A stretch of 64,000 nucleotides of DNA. Source: Kamptonema formosum PCC 10802 (GTDB lineage Bacteria; Cyanobacteriota; Cyanobacteriia; Cyanobacteriales; Oscillatoriaceae). This document shows, one piece after another, positions 26,487 through 34,649 of the stretch. The stretch's first letter is position 1; each line of letters starts with the position of its first letter. The stretch covers positions 6,096,668 to 6,160,667 of the forward strand of contig NZ_KB235948.1 in assembly GCF_000332335.1 (NCBI RefSeq). The letters run 5' to 3'. The position numbers and the translations under genes were made by a program. Below the pieces are notes generated by a model. The model had not been told where the DNA came from. It was given only the letters and a program-made list of their open reading frames with translations, and made no database searches.

Positions 26487-27888
26487 AAAGCATGTATTTT
26501 TCTTTGATGCGCTGAATTTGTTCTAGGAATTCTGCGCCTTTTTGGGGGTTGACCATTGCGACAAAATTGGCAAATCCCTGCAGGGAGGCGAGAAGGGTGT
26601 CGGAGTTGCCCCAGTGTTTGCCTTCTAAGCCGTCTCTCTCGATTTGGTAGAGTGTGGCGCGGAAGCGTTTTAAGGTTTCTCTGGAGATGTTGGGGTGGCT
26701 GTTGACAACTATGCCGGTGACTTCTTGCTGCCGGTTTTTGCGCAGGATTCGGGTTTTCTGTTCGTTGATGGCAAATCCTTCGTGGGCGACGATTGACTCT
26801 GTGCGTCTGAGGATGTTGCAAATGTGGCGCAGGCTCTCACCGGCACCGGAAAAGGTGAGGTCGTCTGCGTAGCGGGTGTATGTAAAGCCGAGTTCTTGCG
26901 CCATCTGAACCAGCCGCCGGTCTAAGCGCCGGCACAGCAAGTTGGTAATCGCTGGAGATGCGGGGGAACCTTGCGGGAGGTGCCGGTTGCTAATTGCTAC
27001 AAAGTAAGTCTTTCCGTCTAATTCGACTTCTTCAATTTCGGGTTCGGTACAGAGTAACGCGAAGATGGTGCCGGCGGATTCTGAATAGCCGAAGGACTGG
27101 AAAAGTCCTTTAACTCGTCTGTAGGAAATTGAGGGAAAGAAATCTTTGAGGTCGAAGTTGATAATAACGTCTGCTGCGACGTGAGGTTGGGCGTTGGTGA
27201 GGATGGAGCGCTCGCGCCTGAATCCGTGAGCGGCGTCGTGAAGTTCCAGCTTTTCCAAAATATTGCTGAGTATCCAGTGCTGCGCTCGCTTCAAGCGGGG
27301 CATGGGGGCGGAAATCAGCCGCTCGCCACCCGTTTTTTTTGGAATTTTGAAGCGAATGTAGTGGGAGGTTGTTGAGGTTTTGCGGTCAAAGGCGAGAAAG
27401 CGCAATTCGCCCACAGAAATCCCCATTGCGCCGGCAATGTCTTCGGCGGTTTGGCAGGGGGGCAAGCTGTTACTTTGCAACCGCTCCAAATTGCCTTCTG
27501 TGCGGTTGAGCCCACCAGAAACATCTTCCCCCAGATAGATGATTTCTTTCTGTTTTTTCTCTCGCCACGCTTGGGCGCGTTCTTGACGCTCTCTTTCTCG
27601 CCGCTCTTTTGTTTCCTGACGCTTGCGCCGCGATTCAGCCAGTCGCTGCTTGAGCATTTGTTTGCGGAGCGCTTGTTCGTTTTGCAGGCGGGATGTCTCG
27701 CGCCGCAGTTCGTCGAGCTCCCGCCGGATTTCTCCTTTGCGCCGGATTTCATCGGCTGGATCTTGGGGGATTTCGCCCTGTGCCGGCCAGAATCCGTAGC
27801 GAATCATTTCTTCGAGAATGACTTCTTCTCTGCCAATTTGCCAGATGCGTTCGTAGAGTTCTTGGCGGGTTCTCGGTTGGTCAGTCAT
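26485..27888 (-). CDS. Retron-type reverse transcriptase with N-terminal coiled-coil extension
   Basis: From ATG 27888 the protein is 467 residues. Residues 170-450 form the RT: FDLKDFFPS with the first catalytic Asp (246), LPQGSPASPAITN, YADD at 340-343. The two sequence hallmarks of retron RTs are both present: NAxxH as NAQPH (232-236) in region X, and VTG (390-392) in region Y. Residues 1-115 are an unusual highly charged helix (ELDELRRETSRLQNEQ; KERRERERQERAQAWREK), predicted coiled coil; 145-170 look like a small helical domain. Retron RTs copy an msr-msd RNA into msDNA and usually guard an effector in phage defence. No msr-msd could be assigned with confidence. The longer frame to 28035 runs through repeats and is rejected. 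Confidence 0.88.
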   Translation of the reverse strand: MTDQPRTRQELYERIWQIGREEVILEEMIRYGFWPAQGEIPQDPADEIRRKGEIRRELDELRRETSRLQNEQALRKQMLKQRLAESRRKRQETKERRERERQERAQAWREKKQKEIIYLGEDVSGGLNRTEGNLERLQSNSLPPCQTAEDIAGAMGISVGELRFLAFDRKTSTTSHYIRFKIPKKTGGERLISAPMPRLKRAQHWILSNILEKLELHDAAHGFRRERSILTNAQPHVAADVIINFDLKDFFPSISYRRVKGLFQSFGYSESAGTIFALLCTEPEIEEVELDGKTYFVAISNRHLPQGSPASPAITNLLCRRLDRRLVQMAQELGFTYTRYADDLTFSGAGESLRHICNILRRTESIVAHEGFAINEQKTRILRKNRQQEVTGIVVNSHPNISRETLKRFRATLYQIERDGLEGKHWGNSDTLLASLQGFANFVAMVNPQKGAEFLEQIQRIKEKYML

Positions 27889-27929
27889 GGTGCCGGTGTT
27901 ATACCTATTTTGGATTTTGGATGCAAGGA

Positions 27930-28205
27930 TTTTGGATTGAAAAAGGCGGGAGGAAAGCTTTTTATCCCTCGTTCCTAGGCTCCGCCTGGGAACGCGACTC
28001 TGGAGGCTCTGCCTTCTTTCTCCAATAAGCAGCATTATTATTATACCTATTTTTGATTTTGGATTTTGGATTGAAAAAGGTGGGAGGAAAGCTTTTTATC
28101 CCTCGTTCCCAAACACCCTGCGGGAAGCCTGCGGCTACAGCCTGGGAATGCGACTCTGGAGGCTCTGCCTCCTTTCGACCACATGCAGCATTATTAGCCT
28201 AACAG
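27930..28205 (-). repeat. Two copies (B, C) of the palindromic element directly upstream of the RT gene
   Basis: Read on the minus strand, 28205-28080 and 28043-27930 both contain AATAATGCTGC, then the GGCAGAGCCTCC hairpin arm, then GTTCCCAGGC...GGGAACGAGG, then GATAAAAAGCTTTCCTCCC. They form a direct repeat of about 130-145 bp. The first copy has a longer loop with GCAGGCTTCCCGCAGGG. Together with copy A they bracket the RT gene. Confidence 0.75.
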
Positions 28206-28335
28206 CTTGAGTCGCGTTTATCTGTGTTTATCTTTGTACTTCTGCGGTTTTTAATAAGCTAGTTTCTAGGCAAAAATAGTCGGGAGGCGGAGCCTGTGCG
28301 TGAGCCTTCCCAGGTAGTAGGGGCGGGTCCGAGTG

Positions 28336-28515
28336 CCATCGGTGTCAACTTAAGCTCCCGGCGATTGGAAATCGCGGCTACACAAATCAAGTCCGCCTGC
28401 GCGGACTTAAGAGAAGAGCTAGAATCTTAAAACCCGCGCAGGCGGGTTTTGTCTGTATAGCTGCGGTTTCAACCGCCTAGAGACTACGGGACACAGCTTA
28501 AGTTGACACCAATGG
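28336..28515. mobile_element. MITE-like element, 180 bp, 21-bp terminal inverted repeats
   Basis: 28336-28356 and 28495-28515 are inverted repeats with one mismatch in 21; the inner 16 bp (GGTGTCAACTTAAGCT and complement) are perfect. Inside lie an AAAACCCGCGCAGGCGGG hairpin with T tract (about 28430-28451) and other short inverted repeats. No ORF. Copies D and E of a GGAGGCGGAGCC element flank it on both sides. Confidence 0.78.
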
Positions 28516-28701
28516 TCCCCGTGCCCGCCTCCGGAACTAGAAATAAGCTAACTTGTAGGCAAAAAATAGTCGGGAGGCGGAGCCTCTGGGTGAGCGCTCC
28601 CAGGCGGAGCCTGGGAACGAGAAATGAGAAAAAAAAATCACGCGCCGCTAAGCTTTGGTTGCCCCTTCGTAAACCCCTCAGGACTAGACTGCTCAACTCA
28701 A

Positions 28702-28772
28702 GCGGTCTCGGGTACTGTCGCTCATTCACTTCGCGGAAGTCACACTGGAATTGCGACAGTACCCGAATGACC
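28702..28772. other. Long imperfect hairpin, possible structured RNA
   Basis: CGGGTACTGTCGC at 28709-28721 pairs exactly with 28753-28765, and the stem extends to GCGGTC / GACCGC with a two-base bulge, giving about 20 bp of stem and a loop of 31 nt. Function unknown. Confidence 0.5.
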
Positions 28773-29029
28773 GCACAGTCAAGAGCAGGCTAGTGATGCG
28801 TGTCTGGACTGAGCGCAAGGACGGCGATCCACCGCCCGGATTGCAAGGCTGTTTACCTCGTAATTAGCGTGCGCGTGATGGAATTACCGGCACGAGTGCG
28901 TCACACTTTGGAAAATATACCCTGGCGATTAGAAATCGCGGCTATACAAACGAAGTCCGCCTTCGCGGACTTTTGCAGATAGCCTAGGCGGTTTCTACTT
29001 CTATCCCGGATTCCCTCGTGGGATGCTAC

Positions 29030-30673
29030 CTACCGGCTCTGACGAGCGTGTTGCATTCGCAGGGCCAGAATGTGCTCGCACGGGCCTTTGTACAGCTTGT
29101 TTTGCTGGTGCCAGTTGCAATTACATTCTGCACCTATTATACGCTCGTCGGCATCAACTGTCAAGGAGGGGTTTAAAATTTTTTCCCGGTCTTGGACAGT
29201 GCCTTGCAGTGCCAGCGCTCCGGCGGAATCGCCGGTGACTGAGGACACACGGACGGCATTTTGGGTCAGGAAGCGAGTGGCCTTTTCTTCTCGCTCGTTG
29301 GCAAAGCGCAGGCGCTCCACCGGCAGGGGTTCGCGGCTGAGCTCCCGCACTCGGTACACTTGCTTATTCAAGTCGTAAATGGCCCGACCGGCTTGGGTGT
29401 AGGCGCTCAACGCTCCCAAAACCGCCGCTCGGTTCAGGTTGAGGCGCTGCGCCAAAACGTCAGGAGTTTCTAACCAAGTGTGCCTCAATTCATCAAAGAT
29501 GAGTTGCTGGGTGTAGGAGTCCACATCGGCGCGGGGTGCCATCAAGTCGAAGTTGCCAGATTGCGACCAATCATTGGCTGTCCACCCGGACAGACCGAGG
29601 GTAAAAGACATGTCGCCCAAGTCGGCAACGTAGAAGGATGGCATACCGTTTCCTAACAGGTGAACGGTAAATTTTTTGGCGATGGGGATGAGGCGTTCCA
29701 GGATGTGAATGCGCCGGCGTCCCCACACTCGAATGACTTTTTCATCACTGCCGGTGTAGGGGGAGCGAGGGCAAACCAGTTCAATGTTCCAGGGTTCAAA
29801 TACAACGCGCACCGGCGCTCCGGGTTTGAGGTGGTAGCGCAAGCTGCGGGGGCCTTTTTGCTCTTTGTGCCGGCGCAGGATAAAGCAGAGATTGTGAATG
29901 TCCATTGGGTGCAAGTCAAACCGGGTTGCCGGCAGGGACATTGCGGAGCTAACTTGCAAGAAACCCCTCACCCAGCTGTCCGGCAAATCGATTTTGACTT
30001 CCTTAAATGTCTCTTCGTTGGTGGTTTGAACCTCAAAGCCCGACGGGTCGATTTGAAATTGGGTTGTCTTGTAGCTGCGGATTTTCTGGAACTCGTCGTA
30101 GAGTGCGGCTGAGTAGTCGATATTGGTGGTGCCGCAAGCGAACTCGCTGATCTTTTTAAACACCTCGTAGCTGGCACCCAGGCGACCGTAGCTGGACTCA
30201 TCGACGCTGAAACACTCGAAGAACACCTCATCCGGGTGAACTGTGATTACCGGGTCAAAGAGAAAGTAGATATCGAGTTGCTTTTTGAAGACGTATTGAC
30301 GGAATTTCTCTCTGGCGTCATAATAAGGTTTCAGGCGAGAGTAGGTGTGCCGGTCAAGCTCGGTGAGTTCTGCTTGCAGCGCCTTTACTTTCTCAGCGAC
30401 TTCCTGGCGCATAGTGGCGACCTGCTGCCAGTCTATTTCCTCTTGTTTGGCCCGCCACTCTTTGTAAGCGGTTTTGTCTTTTGGTTTGAACCGCAAATCG
30501 GAAACGACGACATCGTGCAAGGCGCTAATCGCCTTGCGAAAGGCGACATTTTGCCGCAATTCGCCGATAAAATAGGTGGGGGGGCGCTTGACATCGGGAG
30601 AGAAGGACATCTGGGTGCTTCCGCCGGTGTCGCTGACTGCTGTGCTTCCTTTGTAACTGTAGTTGAATTCCAT
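29030..30673 (-). CDS. SWIM zinc-finger protein
   Basis: From ATG 30673 (MEFNYSYKGS) the protein is 547 residues; a GTG at 30703 overlapping the upstream HicB-like stop is an alternative. The C-terminus carries a SWIM zinc finger, CNCNWHQQNKLYKGPCEHI, the CxCx(n)CxH pattern that binds nucleic acid or protein partners. The middle part is a helix-rich region with winged-helix-like segments (SYTQQLIFDELRHTWLETPD; LAQRLNLNRAAVLGALSAYT). In E. coli the SWIM protein YehQ lies in a cluster with a WGR protein (YehI/MolR), a MoxR ATPase and a vWA protein; here a WGR protein lies 4 kb away but MoxR and vWA genes are absent. Function unproven. Confidence 0.85.
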   Translation of the reverse strand: MEFNYSYKGSTAVSDTGGSTQMSFSPDVKRPPTYFIGELRQNVAFRKAISALHDVVVSDLRFKPKDKTAYKEWRAKQEEIDWQQVATMRQEVAEKVKALQAELTELDRHTYSRLKPYYDAREKFRQYVFKKQLDIYFLFDPVITVHPDEVFFECFSVDESSYGRLGASYEVFKKISEFACGTTNIDYSAALYDEFQKIRSYKTTQFQIDPSGFEVQTTNEETFKEVKIDLPDSWVRGFLQVSSAMSLPATRFDLHPMDIHNLCFILRRHKEQKGPRSLRYHLKPGAPVRVVFEPWNIELVCPRSPYTGSDEKVIRVWGRRRIHILERLIPIAKKFTVHLLGNGMPSFYVADLGDMSFTLGLSGWTANDWSQSGNFDLMAPRADVDSYTQQLIFDELRHTWLETPDVLAQRLNLNRAAVLGALSAYTQAGRAIYDLNKQVYRVRELSREPLPVERLRFANEREEKATRFLTQNAVRVSSVTGDSAGALALQGTVQDREKILNPSLTVDADERIIGAECNCNWHQQNKLYKGPCEHILALRMQHARQSR

Positions 30674-30699
30674 AGTAAGTGTTTGTGCGTAAACTAGAC

Positions 30700-30924
30700 T
30701 CACACAACCTGGAGAGACTTGCCAAATTTACTCGGTTTTGGTAGAGTTTTCCCCTCCTCTAAGCTGGACTCTATTAAAAGTTCTAACACCTCTTGTGCGT
30801 TTTTGAGCGCCTCTTCATAAGTATCCCCATGTGTGTGGCAGAGTTCCCCCCACTCAGGAAGGCTGACCACATAGCACTCGTCTTCATCTGACCACTGAAT
30901 CACGATAGTGTACTCACACTTCAT
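30700..30924 (-). CDS. HicB-like antitoxin-family protein
   Basis: A 74-residue protein with the HicB fold core: YTIVIQWSDEDECYVVSLPEWGE followed by HTHGDTYEEALKNAQEVLELLIE, an RNase-H-like partial fold typical of HicB and HicB-like solitary proteins. There is no C-terminal DNA-binding extension and no HicA toxin next to it. The stop TGA overlaps a possible GTG start of the SWIM gene. Orphan HicB-like proteins are frequent in cyanobacteria, so a complete toxin-antitoxin role is doubtful. Confidence 0.82.
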   Translation of the reverse strand: MKCEYTIVIQWSDEDECYVVSLPEWGELCHTHGDTYEEALKNAQEVLELLIESSLEEGKTLPKPSKFGKSLQVV

Positions 30925-30965
30925 TCTTGTCCCTCCTCTTGTCCGCAGGAGATCCTGCGTGCTAA

Positions 30966-31496
30966 CTAATCGATAGGAACCGGCAACCCAACGCGCATAA
31001 AGAACCGAGCAAAAGCTTGCGACAAGTGCTCCCGATAGGGCGAAAGGAGTCTCAATCGCTGACCGCGTTTTGCTGCAAGGCTCTTGAGAAAGGGGTAAGG
31101 CAAACTATAGACATTGCGGAAGTCAACAACACGGGTGTCGCTATTCCAACCCTCAAGGTCGCACCTCCGCAAGACGTGATAGCCAGGAATATTCCCACGC
31201 CTCAAATCTTCCTTGCCTTTTCGCGACTTGAAATAGTCATTTTCCCGGCCAAACTCTTCGAGCGACCAATGAGGACACACCAAGACCAGATCCAGCTTTT
31301 CCTGTTCTAAATCGCAGGATTGGCTCATAACAATCACGTCGAATTCTTGAATGTAACCATCCAGTTCGTATTCATTCCCTTCCGATGTCTCCAGAAGTTT
31401 CACAGAGGGGAGCAGTACAGGACAGCCGTCCAGTAAATCTCCTTGGCGGAGGTCTGACCCTTCCACAAATCCATACCAGGGATAAGTTTCAGTCAT
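30966..31496 (-). CDS. Hypothetical protein with QGD-L / VMSQSCDLE motifs
   Basis: A 176-residue soluble protein from ATG 31496 (a TTG at 31502 is weaker). Conserved-looking motifs are SDLRQGDLLDGCPV near the N-terminus and FDVIVMSQSCDLEQEKLDLV in the middle. Proteins with the same SQSCDL motif are widespread and uncharacterised. The gene lies 20 bp downstream of a small antitoxin-like gene on the same strand, so they probably form one transcription unit followed by the HicB-like and SWIM genes. No function assigned. Confidence 0.7.
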   Translation of the reverse strand: MTETYPWYGFVEGSDLRQGDLLDGCPVLLPSVKLLETSEGNEYELDGYIQEFDVIVMSQSCDLEQEKLDLVLVCPHWSLEEFGRENDYFKSRKGKEDLRRGNIPGYHVLRRCDLEGWNSDTRVVDFRNVYSLPYPFLKSLAAKRGQRLRLLSPYREHLSQAFARFFMRVGLPVPID

Positions 31497-31516
31497 GCCC
31501 AATATTTACCTATATA

Positions 31517-31777
31517 TTAGTCCAGGGACAAGGGGTCATATATGACTCGCGGCTTGGCTCGACCCAGGTGTCTGACCCGAACCTTTACCTGCCGTTGGGA
31601 AAGAGGCTCCATCCGAACCATCATATCTTTTTCTACGTCTGTGTCAGTCTCTCTCTCCTCATCTGTTTTGATCTTTTCAAGTGCTGAGGATATTTTTTCA
31701 AACTCAGCCAGGGTAATTTGGACAGCGACAGGCTGCTGGTTTTCGTCAATCAGATAATTTTTATGAATTTCCAACAT
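31517..31777 (-). CDS. Small antitoxin-like (Phd/RelB-type N-terminus) protein
   Basis: From ATG 31777, 86 residues beginning LEIHKNYLIDENQQPVAVQI then LAEFEKISSALEKI, a pattern frequent in small cyanobacterial antitoxins or prevent-host-death-like proteins; the C-terminal half is basic (VKVRVRHLGRAKPRV). It is the first gene of a minus-strand string with the SQSCDL protein 20 bp downstream. Antitoxin function is inferred from size and N-terminal pattern only. Confidence 0.6.
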   Translation of the reverse strand: MLEIHKNYLIDENQQPVAVQITLAEFEKISSALEKIKTDEERETDTDVEKDMMVRMEPLSQRQVKVRVRHLGRAKPRVIYDPLSLD

Positions 31778-32395
31778 AGTCACAAGCTTCTGCTGTATGT
31801 TATAGGAGTATCGCGTTTTTGCATTGGTCAATGGCCCCTGTATCTAGATACTGCGACAGACTTTCGCCCGTCTGCGCCGGCTAAAAAAACCCTTGTTTCC
31901 TGTGTTTCCTGTCGTCCCCCTAAAGAGTCAGGTTTACTTTCTTATGCCGGCACTCTCGGAAAGCCGGTATACAAAAGTGGGATGTTCCCTATGTTATTTA
32001 TTATAACTGATACTTTTGTACCTCATCATATTGAAAACCGCTAAGCCCGCGCCCACACCCCGAAGAGGTAGGACCGGCCAGAACGCCTGTCCCTGAATGG
32101 GCCGGCACCGGCACGACACCCGCGCCCAAACCCCGAAGGCGTAGGACCGGCATCCCGCCTGTCCCCGAATGGGCCGGCACCGGCACCACACCCGCGCCCA
32201 CTCCCAGAAGACGTAGGACAGGCGGGACGCCTGTCCCCCCTCGTGGTGTCCACCGGCACGACACCCGCGCCCACTCCCACCGGCGAATCCCCACGCCGTC
32301 CCAATCCAAAAGTTTATTCAGCATATATGCCGGTGTGAAAGAATATCGGTGAACCCGCCCCTAAAACTAGAGATGCCACCGGCACGGCAATTCTA
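31778..32395. repeat. Intergenic region with 73-bp tandem repeat
   Basis: The unit marker CGCGCCCA recurs at 32048, 32121, 32193 and 32266 (spacings 73, 72, 73). Units contain GTAGGACCGGCATCCCGCCT-like text. The same family occurs at 34466-34652, on the far side of the NB-ARC and DUF697 genes. The rest of the region has no recognisable gene. Confidence 0.85.
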
Positions 32396-33778
32396 TTATA
32401 GCCCTTTAATATACTGCTTCAGTACAGGTAACAGCGTGTAAAGATTGTCTCGTTTTTCTATCAAGCACCGGCGCGATAGGGATTGCAGTGCGTTGGGTAA
32501 CTCTGAGGATGGGATTCGCCCCTTTTCTAGCAAGCTGTCCCGGCTCATCGGCCCACTTTCCCCAGCCAGCACGAACATCAGCGATTTTTCTCTCTCAGAC
32601 AAGCGATTAAACTGCAGCCGGCAAACATCTTTCACATCTTCCGGCAACACTATGCTATCATTTTGTAAGAAGTCAGTCACGCGGCTTCCCGACTCTTCAA
32701 TGAGAGTGGCCACACTTTTTAACCAGAGAGGGTTGCCTTGGTAGCGGTCAGTGAGTGCGTCCCACTCCTGTTCTTCTGTTAACCCGCTATCTCTGAGGAT
32801 TTGCCGGCTGGCTGCGGTGTCCAAACCAGTGAGGGTTAAGGTGCGAATGGGACTATTTGGGCTTTTGAGTTGAGCGACTTCTCTGGGTGGCTCCCAACCT
32901 ACGAGCAGGAAACAGCTGTTATGCTGTGATTCTGCTATCTCTTTGAAAAGGGAGCGATACTCTTCGCATGCCGATTTGTACTGACCGGCATGCTGTCCGC
33001 TACTGAAGAGGTTGTGAATCTCATTTAGGATAACCAAACACCGGTGCTTTTGCAAATATTTAATGAGGGGGAAGCGCCTGGTGTTGGTTGCGGATGGGTT
33101 GCTGTCCTCCGCTTCTGAGAAAAGCTCAGTCAGGTTCTCTTGCAGTTCCGCCGGCGTGGGGGATGAGTTGAGGTTGTGCCAAAGCACATATTGAAACTGG
33201 TTTTTAATTTGCTGTGTGAGTTGCGCGGCGAGGGCGGTTTTGCCAATTCCGCTGATGCCGGTGAGCGCTACCAGGCGACAGCGTTCTTGTAAAATCCAGG
33301 TTTGCAGGGTTTCCAGTTCGCCGGTGCGAGCGTAAAAAGCACCCAACTCCGGCATCTCGCTCAAATCTTGAGGCAGGGTTGGGGTTTGTTGTGGGCTAGA
33401 TGCTTCCTGCTGTGGTGGGTGTGAGTTGGTTATACTTGGCGAATGCCTGTTGTCGCCACAAAAGTTAACACTGCTAATTTGCCCGAAGTCTTGTGCTTGT
33501 GCGACATTTGAAAATAGGGCTATTTGCCATCTTTCCATTGCTGCTCGTAAATTTGATTTACTGACTTTTTCCCCCAAACGTTTTGAAATAATCTGCCATA
33601 AGTCCGAGGCAACCTCCCTAACACGAGCCTCCGATAGGTTAACCGCCTGGGCAATTTCTTGGTAGTCCTTATCTTCCCATGTCCCGCGCAGAATCCTCTC
33701 TTGCAAGTCATTCAGGTGCTTATCTGTTTGGGCCAACACCAGCTCGTCGGCGAGCTTTAGCACTTCCTTAATGTCCAT
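32396..33778 (-). CDS. NB-ARC STAND ATPase with N-terminal HTH-like domain
   Basis: A 460-residue protein. Residues 1-85 match the N-terminal HTH-like domain often found before NB-ARC modules in cyanobacteria (annotated as vWA-MoxR-associated): GTWEDKDYQEIAQAVNLSEARV. A Pro/Gln-rich linker leads to an NB-ARC ATPase: P-loop GISGIGKT (174-181), Walker B CLVILNEIHN, GNPLWLKSVA, then a winged helix (LSEREKSLMFVLAGESGPMS). The Walker B Asp pair is changed to Asn-Glu. Unlike most relatives there is no WD40, TPR or other sensor array after the winged helix. STAND proteins of this type act in signalling or antiphage defence; here no effector domain is fused. A decamer repeat array lies just upstream. 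Confidence 0.85.
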   Translation of the reverse strand: MDIKEVLKLADELVLAQTDKHLNDLQERILRGTWEDKDYQEIAQAVNLSEARVREVASDLWQIISKRLGEKVSKSNLRAAMERWQIALFSNVAQAQDFGQISSVNFCGDNRHSPSITNSHPPQQEASSPQQTPTLPQDLSEMPELGAFYARTGELETLQTWILQERCRLVALTGISGIGKTALAAQLTQQIKNQFQYVLWHNLNSSPTPAELQENLTELFSEAEDSNPSATNTRRFPLIKYLQKHRCLVILNEIHNLFSSGQHAGQYKSACEEYRSLFKEIAESQHNSCFLLVGWEPPREVAQLKSPNSPIRTLTLTGLDTAASRQILRDSGLTEEQEWDALTDRYQGNPLWLKSVATLIEESGSRVTDFLQNDSIVLPEDVKDVCRLQFNRLSEREKSLMFVLAGESGPMSRDSLLEKGRIPSSELPNALQSLSRRCLIEKRDNLYTLLPVLKQYIKGL

Positions 33779-33812
33779 ACAGTCGGGTAAATGTCACTGC
33801 TGGCTGTATTGT

Positions 33813-33931
33813 ACCCTACATTTCCCGACTTCGCCCTACATTCCCCTACATTCCCCTATATTTCCCTATATTCCCCTACATTCCCCTACATTCCCCTATC
33901 CTTCCCGATTTTTCCCTACATTTTATCATGC
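33813..33931. repeat. Decamer tandem array TTCCCCTACA upstream of the NB-ARC gene
   Basis: From 33838 to 33920 the sequence is built of 10-bp units TTCCCCTACA with TATA and TTTCCC variants, with looser units on both sides. It lies 35-150 bp upstream of the NB-ARC start codon, in the intergenic region shared with the divergent DUF697 gene, and looks like a multi-site operator or an expanded microsatellite. Confidence 0.8.
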
Positions 33932-34088
33932 TGGCAGCTGGAAAAATCCCCACAAAACCCGACTTTTCCCTGCAGGCAGGAGAAGAATTTATTGCTAGTA
34001 TGGGCGCAAATAAAGCTCTGTCCGCTCGTAAAGGTCTCGTATCTAACACAAGAATAGTTTGTGGGCTCGATAGCAGAAAGCAACAATT

Positions 34089-34451
34089 ATGGCAGCAACA
34101 AACAAGAGAAAAGCCAGAGAACAAGCCCGTTCAGCCATTAACGTATGGGCTTTATCATTTGCTAGTGTGGCTTGGATTCCAGGTTCCCACTATGTAATGA
34201 CTACAGGCGATTTAGCAATGGTTGTCCAAATCGGGTCAATTTTTGCGGTTGATTTGGACAAGTCACAAGCTGGGGCAGTGTTTGCTACAGTTGCGGCTCC
34301 ACTTATTGGCAGTAAAATTGCACACTCAGTCCTTGACTTTGTGCCTGTTTTAGGTTGGGCAGCAAAATCAGCAGTAGCTGCTGGAGTTACAAAAACTGTT
34401 GGTGAAGCACTGATCCACTATTTTAATGGTTGCTCAGATCTGCCTGAATAA
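34089..34451 (+). CDS. Stand-alone DUF697-type membrane protein
   Basis: A 120-residue protein with a basic N-terminus (ATNKRKAREQAR) followed by the DUF697 hallmark region: MVVQIGSIFAVDLDKSQAGAVF, then a Gly/Ala-rich membrane hairpin ending AAGVTKTVGEALIHYF. DUF697 normally sits at the C-terminus of dynamin/Era-like GTPases; here only the tail domain is encoded and no GTPase gene is near. It is divergent from the NB-ARC gene with 310 bp between. Association with a membrane is expected; role unknown. Confidence 0.78.
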   Translation: MAATNKRKAREQARSAINVWALSFASVAWIPGSHYVMTTGDLAMVVQIGSIFAVDLDKSQAGAVFATVAAPLIGSKIAHSVLDFVPVLGWAAKSAVAAGVTKTVGEALIHYFNGCSDLPE

Positions 34452-34649
34452 ATAACACTACCCTTAGACTGCCCGGGCACCGGCACGACGCCCGCGTCTA
34501 CGTCCTCGTGGCGTAGAACCGGCATCCCGCCTGTCCCCTTCGTATTGTGGGCGCAGGCGAGACGCCTGCGCTACGCCTTCGCGACGTAGGACCGGCATCC
34601 CGCCTGTCCCCCTCGTGAAGGCCACCGGCACCACACCCGCGCCCACACC
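34452..34649. repeat. Second block of the GTAGGACCGGCATCCCGCC repeat
   Basis: Between about 34466 and 34652 there are two to three diverged units of the repeat also present at 32048-32290, including GTAGAACCGGCATCCCGCCT and GTAGGACCGGCATCCCGCCT. The two blocks flank the NB-ARC/DUF697 gene pair. Confidence 0.75.

Larger units (their letters stand above)
28206..29029. other. Gene-free repeat-rich region between RT and SWIM genes
   Basis: Contains two AAAATAGTCGGGAGGCGGAGCC copies (about 28273 and 28565), a MITE-like element (28336-28515), a long hairpin (28702-28772) and two GATT(G/A)GAAATCGCGGCTA copies (28373 and 28928) each followed by a GTCCGCC...GGCGGAC-type hairpin. No coding sequence supported. 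Confidence 0.6.

Noticed and set aside
27889-28035. N-terminal extension of the RT frame to 28035
   Set aside because: It translates the palindromic repeat; the ATG at 27888 starts the recognisable protein.
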